From NCBI RefSeq assembly GCF_021502725.1, contig NZ_JAKFFS010000001.1, forward strand, positions 1,674,001 through 1,738,000: a stretch of 64,000 bases of DNA, in the 5' to 3' direction. Under the pieces are notes generated by a model. The model made no database searches. It saw nothing but the letters and a program-made list of their open reading frames with translations, and was not told the origin of the DNA. Within the stretch, counting starts at the first letter, position 1. Each line of letters begins with the position of its first letter. The stretch is from Dyadobacter sp. CY345 (GTDB lineage: Bacteria; Bacteroidota; Bacteroidia; Cytophagales; Spirosomataceae). A program made the position numbers and the translations under genes. Below, one piece after another: positions 47,534 to 57,173 of this stretch.

Positions 47534-48946
47534 ATGAAATTATCGAAGATTCTCATTTTACTTTTCGTAAACCTGCTTTGCACAATTTGTCAAGCGCAGG
47601 AGAATACTGTCAAAAAACGTGTTCTGGTTTTGACTGATATTGAAAATGAACCGGATGATACGCAGTCGTTAATTCGTTTTTTGACCTATTCAAATCAGTG
47701 GGATATCGAAGGGTTGATTGCAACGACTTCAATTCATCAAAAAAATAAGATAGCAGTCAGTAAAATCAAGGAGATTATTACGGCTTACGGGAAGGTAAGA
47801 AAGAACCTGCTTCTTCACGAAAAAGGATATCCGGAAATTGAATATCTGCTTAGCGTAACCAAAGCAAGTTTTCCTGAATTTGGTATGAATGCTGTCGGAA
47901 AAGGCAAGGATTCCGAGGGATCAGACTGGATTATTTCCGTTGTCGACAAGAAAGACGACAGGCCTGTCTGGATTCCTGTCTGGGGTGGAGCGAATTGTCT
48001 TGCACAGGCATTATGGAAAGTGAGTATGACCCGCTCTCCGGAAGATCTGAAAAGGTTTATATCAAAAATTCGGGTCTATTCCATTTCAGATCAGGATGAT
48101 ACCGGCCCATGGCTTCGCAAAAATTTTCCTGATTTGTTCTTCGTAGCAAGTCCGGGATATCACGCAGCAGGCGCATATCACTACGCAACCTGGTCGGGCA
48201 TTAGCGGAGATAAGTTCCATGGCAGGTTTTCCGGCGCTGATTTTGAAATTGTGGACAATCCCTGGCTGGATGAAAATGTGCGTAATCATGGGCCGTTAGG
48301 TGCCGAATATCCCTTCACGAAATTTCTGATGGAGGGTGACACTCCTTCATTTCTGGGGCTGATCAATAATGGATTAAATGATCCTGAAAAACCAAATTTT
48401 GGTAGTTGGGGTGGTCGCTACGAATATTATACACCACGTACTCAAAAATGGTTTTTAGAACCTGAAACCCGCCCACTTTGGACGGATGCGGTTGATGAAG
48501 TCATTGGTAAGGATGGCAGTTATCAGACTAGCAATAAGGCTACGATCTGGCGTTGGCGATCTGCTTTCCAAAATGATTTTGCGGCAAGGATGGACTGGAC
48601 GATCAAACCTTTTAAGGAGGCGAATCATCCACCAATTGCAGCTTTGAAACATGATAATGCATTAAAAGCGAACAGTGGAGACAAGGTTGTTTTGAGCGCG
48701 GAAGGCTCAACAGATCCGGATGGCGACGAGTTACACTATCAATGGATATACTATCCGGAGCCGGGCAGTTATGCAGATAAAGAACCTTTGAAAATTTTGG
48801 ATGTAAAGGCTGCCAATACAAGTTTTCTGGCACCGAAAGTCTTAAAGCCGGAAACAATACACATAATTCTTGCGGTTACTGACAATGGCAAACCAGCGTT
48901 GACCAGGTACCAGCGCGTGATCTTAACTGTTTTTCCTGAAAAATAA
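47534..48946 (+). CDS. Secreted DUF1593 nucleoside-hydrolase-like protein
   Basis: From the ATG at 47534 about 470 residues with a signal peptide ([20 protein letters not shown]). An upstream ATG at 47483 adds 17 residues before the signal and is rejected. The N-terminal DUF1593 domain shows [20 protein letters not shown], the Asp-rich ribohydrolase-like motif, and GLIATTSIH. The C-terminal 100 residues look like an Ig/PKD-type domain ([16 protein letters not shown]). DUF1593 proteins are linked to polysaccharide/nucleoside degradation in Bacteroidota, but activity is unproven here. Convergent with the following gene, 11 bp apart. Confidence 0.82.
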   Translation: MKLSKILILLFVNLLCTICQAQENTVKKRVLVLTDIENEPDDTQSLIRFLTYSNQWDIEGLIATTSIHQKNKIAVSKIKEIITAYGKVRKNLLLHEKGYPEIEYLLSVTKASFPEFGMNAVGKGKDSEGSDWIISVVDKKDDRPVWIPVWGGANCLAQALWKVSMTRSPEDLKRFISKIRVYSISDQDDTGPWLRKNFPDLFFVASPGYHAAGAYHYATWSGISGDKFHGRFSGADFEIVDNPWLDENVRNHGPLGAEYPFTKFLMEGDTPSFLGLINNGLNDPEKPNFGSWGGRYEYYTPRTQKWFLEPETRPLWTDAVDEVIGKDGSYQTSNKATIWRWRSAFQNDFAARMDWTIKPFKEANHPPIAALKHDNALKANSGDKVVLSAEGSTDPDGDELHYQWIYYPEPGSYADKEPLKILDVKAANTSFLAPKVLKPETIHIILAVTDNGKPALTRYQRVILTVFPEK

Positions 48947-48957
48947 CTTTCTAGGAA

Positions 48958-49608
48958 TCAATCTTTTGAATTTTCCTGCGTTTCATACAGCTTTCCGCTT
49001 CTAAGCAATTTCCGCGCACAGAAAACATTGAAATAAGCGAAAAATGGTGCTGCCAGAACATCCATGGAATAATGAACATGCTGAACGAGCAATAGTAAAC
49101 CGACAACGGCTGTCGCGAGCAATACCAGCAGCCTGTCTCTCTTCTTTTCCAGGCATAAATAAATCAGAAACAACGTTGCTGTGTGTCCTGAATAGAATAG
49201 GTCTTTCGTTATAAATACCTGCCCGTAAAAGTAATTACTCAAAGGATCCCGTAAAGGAATCAGCCCGGCAGGAGCATTCAGTGGGACAAGCGCGATTGTA
49301 ATAATTCTGGTAAGGCAGAGTAAGGCATAAGACCACAGGAATACGATGAATAACATCGGATTATTCAAAAACCGGATCGTCGCCAAAGCCACGCAGGACC
49401 AGATCAGAATGAAAATGGCTTCCGAACAATCCTTTGCCGGTAATATCGCCAGCAGGATATCATTAATCAGAAAGCCTTCCCGCAGTTCTATCGCCTGGAA
49501 AAACGGATGTAGAAAAAACGAAATAATACTAAGCGTAATAACGCCGGAGAACATGGTGGTTTTATATGATTTTTTTTCCCACGTTTTTCTCCAAATACTG
49601 GAAATCAT
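48958..49608 (-). CDS. PAP2-like (sphingomyelin-synthase-type) membrane protein
   Basis: A 216-residue integral membrane protein with five or six hydrophobic helices. The C-terminal half has the catalytic motifs of the PAP2/SMS-like superfamily: FYSGHTATLFLIYLCL (with the catalytic His) and HVHYSMDVLAAPFFAYF (second His and Asp). It may act on lipid phosphates or as a phosphocholine or phosphoethanolamine transferase; the substrate is unknown. Bacteroidota make sphingolipids, which makes an SMS-like role attractive but unproven. Confidence 0.75.
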   Translation of the reverse strand: MISSIWRKTWEKKSYKTTMFSGVITLSIISFFLHPFFQAIELREGFLINDILLAILPAKDCSEAIFILIWSCVALATIRFLNNPMLFIVFLWSYALLCLTRIITIALVPLNAPAGLIPLRDPLSNYFYGQVFITKDLFYSGHTATLFLIYLCLEKKRDRLLVLLATAVVGLLLLVQHVHYSMDVLAAPFFAYFNVFCARKLLRSGKLYETQENSKD

Positions 49609-49781
49609 ACTCTTAATTGGTGTCTGCCTGATAATTGGTGCTTGTCACTGAGATAATAAAGTAGAAACGCTCCTATTTTATTAAATTATTTTCCGGTGCA
49701 TCTGACGGTAAAATTCCCGGTAAAAGTATATATTCCTGAGGAAATTAAGATTGGTCAGACAGCCACTTCCTGCATATCTAA

Positions 49782-50636
49782 TTAATTTATAATCTGCTTA
49801 TGGCTCTGGATCGCCCTCAAAAGCGAGTCCCGGAAATTGGTAACAAATTTTTCCCGCAATTCATCGCTCAGCAAATTAAGTGACAGGTATGGATTTAAGT
49901 CTTCCAATTCTACGAGAAGTAATGCTCCATTCCGGGTTCTGCATGCATCAACACGTTGAATACCATGAGAAAGGGCGTTCCAGTCAATAAACTTTTTTGC
50001 AAAGTCTAGGTCTTGTTTAGTGGGTTCATAAATAATCAGATCCCACCGCTTGTTTTTGACTGGCGCATATAGAGCGTACTGGAAATTATTATCAATAAAA
50101 TAAAACGACACTTCATAAATGAAATCCACAAAGGGTTGCACAACGCTTCCTTCGAGATTTATTTCAGTAAGCCCGGCTGGATTTACAAGAGACATACCGA
50201 TCGAGTCAGCACCGTTTTTCAGCTTCACCATATAGTGCTCTGATTTTGGGAGCAGGTGAAGATCGTCTAATTTTTCAATTGTAGGAATGACAGGAAAGCC
50301 TTCATGCGTCATTTCAATTAGATAATCTTTTCCATTCATATCCGCTTTGCCTTTCATGGCATTGTAAGAAAGGATATTCTGAGAATTGACTCTAACTTTA
50401 AAATCATCAAAATATTCCTTGAAGTGCATAACCGGACCTGCATTTCTGAATACAATCAGATCCACGGCACTTTCAAATTTATATGAATCGCACGGGTGAC
50501 AGATCAAAATCTCAAAATCGGAGCGTAATCGGGAAGTCAGGTATAAATCTTCTTCGTAATATTTTCGCCCCTTTGCTTCAAAATATAAATCAGTCAGGTA
50601 TAAAATTGAGTACTTGCCGTTTTTCATTGTCACCAT
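49782..50636 (-). CDS. ATP-grasp-like protein of unknown function
   Basis: About 284 residues from the ATG at 50636 (a second ATG at 50627 and an upstream TTG at 50660 are alternatives). The layout resembles RimK/glutathione-synthetase-like ATP-grasp enzymes: an N-terminal domain with FRNAGPV, a central NSQNILSYNAMKGK (start of the grasp domain), TIEKLDDL, a basic MVKLKNG stretch, and a C-terminal VDACRTRNGALLLVELEDLNPYLS (the metal-binding ELxxxNP pattern; trimmed). No signal peptide. Substrate unknown; it is not adjacent to a peptide substrate gene. Confidence 0.6.
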   Translation of the reverse strand: MVTMKNGKYSILYLTDLYFEAKGRKYYEEDLYLTSRLRSDFEILICHPCDSYKFESAVDLIVFRNAGPVMHFKEYFDDFKVRVNSQNILSYNAMKGKADMNGKDYLIEMTHEGFPVIPTIEKLDDLHLLPKSEHYMVKLKNGADSIGMSLVNPAGLTEINLEGSVVQPFVDFIYEVSFYFIDNNFQYALYAPVKNKRWDLIIYEPTKQDLDFAKKFIDWNALSHGIQRVDACRTRNGALLLVELEDLNPYLSLNLLSDELREKFVTNFRDSLLRAIQSHKQIIN

Positions 50637-50861
50637 TTTAAATTTAAGATATTCGCGCAATATACTAACCTGGTCCGAGGAGGTAACAAAATAACACCTG
50701 AACGTTGGCCATTTTCAGTGCGATATAATTTTTCCAATATTACTTCGATTAAAACCCTCATATATAGATTCTAACGAACGTCCATAGAATGTATGGCAAA
50801 AAGTATTTCGCGCATTTGTCTAGCCGGTGTTTAGGTATAAAGTCAAAAAAATATTTGGTAA

Positions 50862-50899
50862 AATTGTCATTTTTTGCCTTTTTCTTTATCTTGACAATT
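50862..50899. promoter_or_regulatory. Inverted repeat upstream of the tldD-tldE cluster
   Basis: AATTGTCA (50862-50869) and TGACAATT (50892-50899) are perfect 8-bp inverted copies 22 nt apart, about 90 bp before the first tldD. They could be an operator or promoter-proximal site. The rest of the 326-bp gap shows no ORF or RNA. Confidence 0.3.
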
Positions 50900-50986
50900 C
50901 AATGGAATCAGGAATATGATTAGAAATAATTGTATTGAAAATATTATTATTCTTCATCGTATAATTATACAGTTTAGCTGCAACGA

Positions 50987-52630
50987 ATGAAAAGAAGAGA
51001 TTTTATGCAAATGTCGGGTTTGGGAATAGGCGCCTTGATGCTGCCTTCCGTGCCTGTACTTGGGAGTATTGTTTCAAGTGAGCATTTGCTTGAACCGGGA
51101 GTTGATGTTGCCATCAAGAAAAAATTAGCAGACATCGCGTTGAATGCAGCTAAAAATAAAGGCGCGTCTTATACTGATGTCCGTATTGGACGTTATTTGC
51201 AGCAGTACGTTTTCACCCGTGAAAAACAAGTACAGAATATTGTCAACGCTGAATCCTATGGCGTTGGTATCCGGGTTATTGCCAATGGAACCTGGGGTTT
51301 TTCTGCGACGAGTGACGTAACGCCCGAAGGCATAGCGAAATGTGCGGAAACGGCGGTCTCCATTGCAAAAGCAAATTCAAAATTTCAGAAAGAGCCTGTC
51401 GAGCTTGCGCCGCAAAAAGGAGTAGGAGAGGTTTCCTGGAAAACGCCGGTTAAGAAAAACGCATTTGAAATCGCGCCAAAAGAGAAAATTGATCTTTTGA
51501 TGAAGGTCAATTCCAGGGCGATGGAAAACGGTGCTGGCTTTGTTACTTCGAACCTGTTTTTTATAAATGAGCAAAAATATTTTGCATCGTCGGACGGATC
51601 CTATATTGATCAGGATATTCACCGGATCTGGCCAACTTTCACCGTCACCGCGATTGACAAAGCTGCCGGAAAGTTTAAAACCCGTGACGCGATCAGTTCG
51701 CCGATGGGTATGGGCTATGAGTATCTGGACGGACTCGCATCTGAAAAAATTGCCGGGCCAAACGGGTTGGTCGGTTATAGAAATTCGTACGATATGGTAG
51801 AAGACGCCATAACTGCGGCGAAACAGGCGAAAGAAAAATTAACAACTAAATCGGTTTTGCCAGGTAAATATGACCTGGTTCTGGATCCAAACCATTTGGG
51901 ACTAACAATTCACGAATCAGTTGGCCACCCGACAGAGTTGGATCGCGTGCTTGGCTACGAGGCCAATTATGCAGGAACCAGTTTTGCGACATTAGATAAA
52001 TGGCAATCGAAAAATTTTAATTATGGAAGCAAACATGTGAACATTGTTGCGGACAGATTGCAGCCGCATACTTTGGGCGCAGTTGGGTATGACGATGAAG
52101 GTGTGCCTGCTAAGGAATGGAATATTATCAAGGACGGTATCTTGGTAAATTATCAGGCGATTCGTGATCAGGCAAAAATCATCGGCGAAAAGGAATCACA
52201 CGGATGCTGTTATGCGGACAACTGGGATTCAGTTCAATTTCAGCGTATGCCGAACATCTCCCTAAAACCAGGCATTGAAAAACGCAGCGTACTGGATATG
52301 ATCAAAGGTGTTGAAAAGGGTATTTATATCATCGGGAGAGGGTCTTATTCCATTGATCAGCAACGCTACAACTTCCAGTTTGGCGGTCAGGTTTTCTATG
52401 AAATCAAGAAGGGAGAAATTGTTGGGATGCTTGACGACGTTGCCTATCAATCCAATACCCAGGAATTCTGGAACTCATGTTCACAGCTTTGTGATAAAGA
52501 CGATTACCGGACCTTTGGCTCTTTCTTTGATGGAAAAGGGCAGCCGTCTCAGGTCAGCGCAGTATCACACGGAAGTGCGACGACACGTTTTGACGGCGTT
52601 AATGTCATCAATACAGCGAGGAAAATCTGA
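50987..52630 (+). CDS. TldD-family metallopeptidase, Tat-exported (copy 1)
   Basis: A 547-residue catalytic subunit of the TldD/TldE (PmbA) heterodimeric metallopeptidase. It begins with a twin-arginine signal (MKRRDFMQMSGLGIGALMLP). The zinc motif HESVGH is at residues 309-314, Glu310 being the catalytic residue; C498 in NSCSQLC is the likely third ligand by comparison with E. coli TldD, and GCCYAD near 407 is another conserved feature. Followed by a TldE gene 90 bp later, and duplicated downstream. E. coli TldD/E trims peptides such as microcin B17; here the signal suggests an extracytoplasmic site. Confidence 0.92.
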   Translation: MKRRDFMQMSGLGIGALMLPSVPVLGSIVSSEHLLEPGVDVAIKKKLADIALNAAKNKGASYTDVRIGRYLQQYVFTREKQVQNIVNAESYGVGIRVIANGTWGFSATSDVTPEGIAKCAETAVSIAKANSKFQKEPVELAPQKGVGEVSWKTPVKKNAFEIAPKEKIDLLMKVNSRAMENGAGFVTSNLFFINEQKYFASSDGSYIDQDIHRIWPTFTVTAIDKAAGKFKTRDAISSPMGMGYEYLDGLASEKIAGPNGLVGYRNSYDMVEDAITAAKQAKEKLTTKSVLPGKYDLVLDPNHLGLTIHESVGHPTELDRVLGYEANYAGTSFATLDKWQSKNFNYGSKHVNIVADRLQPHTLGAVGYDDEGVPAKEWNIIKDGILVNYQAIRDQAKIIGEKESHGCCYADNWDSVQFQRMPNISLKPGIEKRSVLDMIKGVEKGIYIIGRGSYSIDQQRYNFQFGGQVFYEIKKGEIVGMLDDVAYQSNTQEFWNSCSQLCDKDDYRTFGSFFDGKGQPSQVSAVSHGSATTRFDGVNVINTARKI

Positions 52631-52720
52631 TACTGATTCTTTGAGATCAGTAAGGAAGTGATATAGTTAAATAATTCATGCGTGCTTAATTGACTGTTTT
52701 TCAATATTAAAAAAATAAAT

Positions 52721-54067
52721 ATGGCTGTCTTATCCAAGGAGGAAGCAAAGCAAATAATGGACAAAGTGCTGGCCTTTTCAAAGTCAGATGAAATGAGCGT
52801 TGGCCTTACGGGGAGCCGCGTCGGCAACATTCGGTATGCCAGAAATTCGGTTTCGACGAGTGGAGAGGCGACGAACCTTGGCCTTTCCGTTACGTCCGTA
52901 TATGGCAAGAAATCCGGAACGGCGACCATCAACGAATTTGATGATAAGTCGTTGGAAAAAACGGTAAGGCGTGCGGAGGAAATTGCTCAGCTGGCTCCCG
53001 AAAATCCGGAATATGTACCTATGCTTGGACCTCAAAATTATCTGGATATCAATTCTTTTGCTGAAAGTACCGCGGCAATCAATCCTGATTTCAGAGCAGA
53101 AGCGGCTTTTAAAAGCATTGATCCCTGCGTTAAAAAAGATCTTACATCGGCCGGCTATTGGGAAGATCGAACCGGTTTTTCGGCCTTGGCGAACAGTAAG
53201 GGGCTTTTTGGGTACAACAAAGCTACCTCTGTTGATTTTTCTATTACTGTTAGAACCAATGATGGATTAGGTTCAGGTTATGCAGCACGTGATTACAACG
53301 ACGTATCAAAACTGGATACTGCGCTGGCGACGGAAGTTGCCATTCAAAAAGCACAGGCTTCTTCGAAAGCAAGAGCTCTGGAACCTGGAAAATATACTGT
53401 AATTCTTGAACCAACCGCCGCCGTTGATCTGCTTCAAAATATGATGGGAAGCATGGATGCGCGTAATGCGGATGAAGGAAGGAGCTTTTTAGGGAAAAAA
53501 GGAGGCGGAACACGATTGGGTGAAAAACTTTTTGACGAACGCGTGAACATCTATTCAGATCCTCAAAATCTGGAAATTCCGGGTTCTCCGTTTGGTGGAG
53601 GAGGTGGCCGTTTTGGCGGTGGCGGAAGCGACGGACGTGCGCAGGAAAAAGTCGTTTGGGTGGAAAATGGTGTTGTGAAAAATATGTACTATTCCCGTTA
53701 TTGGGCTGAGAAAAAGGGTGTTAAAGCAATTGCTCCACCGTCCGGTTTTATTTTTGCGGGCGGGACGGAATCTCTGGCTGACCTTATTAAAGGGACTGAA
53801 AAAGGAATTTTAGTCACACGTCTTTGGTATATCCGCGCGGTGGATCCGCAAACTTTGCTTTATACAGGCCTAACCCGCGACGGCACTTTTTACATTGAAA
53901 ATGGGCAAATTAAATATCCTGTAAAGAATTTCCGCTTTAACGAGAGTCCGGTGATCATGCTGAATAATCTCGAAGCAGCAGGGAAACCGATGAGAGCCAG
54001 CGGGAATCTGATACCTCCGCTGAAGATTCGTGACTTCACGTTTACGAGTTTGTCGGATGCTGTTTAG
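52721..54067 (+). CDS. TldE/PmbA-family subunit (copy 1)
   Basis: A 448-residue partner of the TldD gene immediately before it. It has the TldE fold (for example VKKDLTSAGYWEDRTGFS and YTVILEPTAAVDLL) but no HExxxH motif, as expected for the non-catalytic partner, and no signal peptide. It contains a Gly-rich insert at residues 288-306 (PGSPFGGGGGRFGGGGSDG) absent from the second copy. If exported, it would have to travel with TldD by Tat hitchhiking, since the complex is folded in the cytoplasm. Confidence 0.9.
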   Translation: MAVLSKEEAKQIMDKVLAFSKSDEMSVGLTGSRVGNIRYARNSVSTSGEATNLGLSVTSVYGKKSGTATINEFDDKSLEKTVRRAEEIAQLAPENPEYVPMLGPQNYLDINSFAESTAAINPDFRAEAAFKSIDPCVKKDLTSAGYWEDRTGFSALANSKGLFGYNKATSVDFSITVRTNDGLGSGYAARDYNDVSKLDTALATEVAIQKAQASSKARALEPGKYTVILEPTAAVDLLQNMMGSMDARNADEGRSFLGKKGGGTRLGEKLFDERVNIYSDPQNLEIPGSPFGGGGGRFGGGGSDGRAQEKVVWVENGVVKNMYYSRYWAEKKGVKAIAPPSGFIFAGGTESLADLIKGTEKGILVTRLWYIRAVDPQTLLYTGLTRDGTFYIENGQIKYPVKNFRFNESPVIMLNNLEAAGKPMRASGNLIPPLKIRDFTFTSLSDAV

Positions 54068-54118
54068 CCGTCGGATGCAACATTCAGTTTATTTTTTAAT
54101 CATTATTCGAAACTAAAA

Positions 54119-54124
54119 AGGAGG
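54119..54124 (+). promoter_or_regulatory. Strong Shine-Dalgarno before the second tldD
   Basis: AGGAGG at 54119-54124 lies 8 nt before the TTG at 54133. Shine-Dalgarno sequences are otherwise scarce here, so this one supports the TTG start and possible higher translation of this gene. Confidence 0.55.
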
Positions 54125-54132
54125 GACTCAAC

Positions 54133-55770
54133 TTGAACCGACGCGACTTTATCCAAATGGCCGGACTTGGAACCGGAGCAATGATGTTACCTGGTTTTGC
54201 CAGCGGCAGAACCGTTTCGCCGGAGGCTTTAATGGAGCCTTGGCTTGATGTTGCTGTTAAAAAAAGATTGGCAGATGCGGCACTTAACGCAGCGAAATCG
54301 AAAGGAGCGACTTACGCGGATGTCCGGATTGGGCGTTACCTGAACCAGTTTGTAATTACGAGAGAGGATAAGGTTCAAAATATTGTCAATACTGAATCTT
54401 ATGGTGTTGGTATTCGGGTAATTGCCAACGGATGCTGGGGGTTTGCGGCGGTGGCTGATGCGCAAAGTGATGCGCAGATTGCAAAAGCTGCGGAAGATGC
54501 GGTCGCGATTGCAAAAGCAAATTCGAAATTAATGAAAGAGCCGGTGGAACTGGCTCCGCAGAAAGGATTTGGTGAGGTAAGCTGGAAAGCACCGATTAAG
54601 AAAAATGCGTTTGAAGTGCCTGTAAAGGAAAAAGTTGATCTGTTGCTTGGTGTAAATGATGCGGCAATGAAAAACGGCGCAAATTATGTCAATTCTGTTC
54701 TTTTCATGGTAAACGAACAGAAATACTTTGCTTCGACTGACGGCTCATATATCGATCAGGACGTTCATAGAATGTGGCCAAATTTTACAGTCACCGCGAT
54801 TGATCCTGCTTCGGGTAAATTTCAAACCCGGAATTCGCTGAGCGCACCGATGGGTATGGGTTACGACTATTTACAAACCAATCCGAAAGATAAAATTTCA
54901 GGAATCACGACCCGTTATAACATGGGTTATGATATGCTGGAAGATATAACTTCTGCGGCTCAGCAGGCAAAAATGAAGTTGAGTGCGAAGTCAGTTGAGG
55001 CAGGTAAATATGACCTTGTTCTGGATCCGTCTCACCTTTGGCTTACGATCCACGAATCGGTTGGTCACCCGCTGGAACTTGATCGTGTACTTGGTTATGA
55101 AGCGAATTTTGCAGGAACTTCCTTTGCAACTTTGGACAAATGGCAATCGAAATCATTTAAATACGGAAGTGATCAGGTTAATTTGATTGCTGACAAAACC
55201 CAGGTGGGTTCATTAGGTGCAGTTGGCTGGGACGACGAAGGCGTAAATACGAAAAAGTGGGATTTGGTAAAAGACGGAGTTTTGGTTAATTATCAGGCAA
55301 TCCGTGATCAGGCCAAAATTATCGGTGAAAAAGAGTCACACGGCTGTTGTTATGCCGACAGTTGGAGCTCGGTGCAGTTCCAGCGTATGGCGAACGTTTC
55401 GCTGGCTTCCGGTAAAACGCCGCTTTCGGTTGAAGAGATGATTAAAGATGTGAAAAAGGGAATTTATATCATCGGAGATGGCTCGTTTTCGATTGATCAG
55501 CAGCGTTATAATTTCCAGTTTGGCGGTCAGCTGTTCTATGAAATTAAGGACGGTAAAATTGCCGGTATGTTGAAAGACGTTGCGTATCAATCCAATACCC
55601 AGGAATTCTGGAATTCGTGCGTGAAGGTTTGTGACGACAGAGATTATCGTCTTGGCGGATCTTTTTTTGATGGAAAAGGACAGCCGTCCCAATCGAGCGC
55701 GGTGTCACACGGAAGTTCAACGGCAAGATTCAACGGCGTTAACGTAATTAATACAGCCAGAAAGATTTAA
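54133..55770 (+). CDS. TldD-family metallopeptidase, Tat-exported (copy 2)
   Basis: A 545-residue paralogue of the gene at 50987, highly similar over its whole length. It starts at TTG (54133), supported by the preceding Shine-Dalgarno, and has its own twin-arginine signal (NRRDFIQMAGLGTGAMMLP). HESVGH is at residues 307-312. The C-terminus keeps NSCVKVCDDRDYR and INTARKI. Partner TldE follows 11 bp downstream. Tandem duplication of the whole pair is the simplest origin. Confidence 0.91.
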   Translation: MNRRDFIQMAGLGTGAMMLPGFASGRTVSPEALMEPWLDVAVKKRLADAALNAAKSKGATYADVRIGRYLNQFVITREDKVQNIVNTESYGVGIRVIANGCWGFAAVADAQSDAQIAKAAEDAVAIAKANSKLMKEPVELAPQKGFGEVSWKAPIKKNAFEVPVKEKVDLLLGVNDAAMKNGANYVNSVLFMVNEQKYFASTDGSYIDQDVHRMWPNFTVTAIDPASGKFQTRNSLSAPMGMGYDYLQTNPKDKISGITTRYNMGYDMLEDITSAAQQAKMKLSAKSVEAGKYDLVLDPSHLWLTIHESVGHPLELDRVLGYEANFAGTSFATLDKWQSKSFKYGSDQVNLIADKTQVGSLGAVGWDDEGVNTKKWDLVKDGVLVNYQAIRDQAKIIGEKESHGCCYADSWSSVQFQRMANVSLASGKTPLSVEEMIKDVKKGIYIIGDGSFSIDQQRYNFQFGGQLFYEIKDGKIAGMLKDVAYQSNTQEFWNSCVKVCDDRDYRLGGSFFDGKGQPSQSSAVSHGSSTARFNGVNVINTARKI

Positions 55771-55781
55771 CAGATATAAAA

Positions 55782-57119
55782 ATGGCAGTAATATTAACCG
55801 AGGAAGAAGCGAAAGCTTTGTTACAAAAGGTTTTAAAATATTCCAAAGCGGACGAATGTGAGATCAATATTTCGGGGGAAAAAAGTGGAAATATCCGGTA
55901 CGCGAGAAATGAAGTGTCAACCAGTGGATCGCAATTAACGCAGAATCTGGTCGTTCAGTCGGCTTTTGGGAAAAAAGTGGGTGTTGCCACAACGAACGAA
56001 TTCAGTGAAGAAGCTTTTCAGAAAGTTGTTCGTCAATCGGAAGAATTGGCGCAGCTTGCTCCTGAAAATCCTGAATACGTTGGTGTTCTGGCACCGCAGC
56101 AATATAAAGAGTCATCAGGTTTTTTTGATTCAACTGCAAAGATAACGCCTGATTTTCGTGCAGGTGCCGTTGCCAAAAGTCTGGAATTGTCGAGAGCACA
56201 AAACCTTGCAGCGGCTGGTTTCTGGGAAGATCAGCATGGATATTCTGCAATGCTTAATTCTAAGCAGCTTTTTGCCTATTATCCAAGCACGAATGTCAAT
56301 TTTTCACTAACCGTAAGGACGCCCGACGGAACAGGTTCAGGTTATGTTGCCCGCGGTTATAGCGATGTATCCAAACTGGATATCGAGGCTGCGACCAAAA
56401 TAGCGATTCAAAAATCGAAAGGTTCGTTGGGAGCGAAAGCCCTTGAACCTGGAAAGTATACCGTTATTTTAGAACCAACAGCAGCGGCTGTTTTATTGGA
56501 AAATATTTTCTTCAATATCGACGCCCGCAGCGCTGATGAAGGCCGGTCTTTCCTTAGTAAACAGGGTGGAAAGACGAAGCTGGGCGAAAAAATAGTGGAC
56601 GAGCGGATTAATATTTATTCCGATCCGGCACATCCAGAATTGCCATCTTCACCCTGGGCTGGCGACGGACAGGTGATGGAAAAGACCAGTTGGATAGAAA
56701 AAGGCGTTGTGAAGAATATGGCTTATTCACGTTACTGGGCTCGAAAGAAAGGTGTCAAACCTGTTCCATATCCAAACAATATGATTGTTGAAGGCGGCAC
56801 GGCCACGCTGGAAGAAATGATTGCTTCCACGAAACAGGGAATTCTGGTTACGAAATTGTGGTATATCCGCGAAGTTGATCCGCAGACTTTATTGCTTACC
56901 GGACTGACGCGGGATGGGACTTTTTATATTGAAAATGGAAAGATCAAACATCCGGTCAAGAACTTCCGTTTTAATGAAAGTCCTGTGATTATGCTCAATA
57001 ATCTTGAAACACTTGGAAAATCAGAAAGGGTGGTCAGTACGGAAACCAATCAGAATTATCTGATTCCACCGATGAAAATCCGGGAATTTACTTTTTCGTC
57101 ACTTTCGGACGCCGTTTAA
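55782..57119 (+). CDS. TldE/PmbA-family subunit (copy 2)
   Basis: A 445-residue paralogue of the gene at 52721, starting 11 bp after the second tldD. It lacks signal peptide and metal motif. The region that is Gly-rich in copy 1 is a short PSSPWAGDGQVMEK here. The remaining core motifs, such as RTPDGTGSGYVARGYSDVSK and YSRYWARKKGVK, are shared. It should pair with the TldD encoded just upstream; cross-pairing between the two sets is possible. Confidence 0.9.
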   Translation: MAVILTEEEAKALLQKVLKYSKADECEINISGEKSGNIRYARNEVSTSGSQLTQNLVVQSAFGKKVGVATTNEFSEEAFQKVVRQSEELAQLAPENPEYVGVLAPQQYKESSGFFDSTAKITPDFRAGAVAKSLELSRAQNLAAAGFWEDQHGYSAMLNSKQLFAYYPSTNVNFSLTVRTPDGTGSGYVARGYSDVSKLDIEAATKIAIQKSKGSLGAKALEPGKYTVILEPTAAAVLLENIFFNIDARSADEGRSFLSKQGGKTKLGEKIVDERINIYSDPAHPELPSSPWAGDGQVMEKTSWIEKGVVKNMAYSRYWARKKGVKPVPYPNNMIVEGGTATLEEMIASTKQGILVTKLWYIREVDPQTLLLTGLTRDGTFYIENGKIKHPVKNFRFNESPVIMLNNLETLGKSERVVSTETNQNYLIPPMKIREFTFSSLSDAV

Positions 57120-57173
57120 ATTCTAGTTTACAGTGAAAATTTGATTTTCGCTGTAAAGATATTTCTCCAACTT

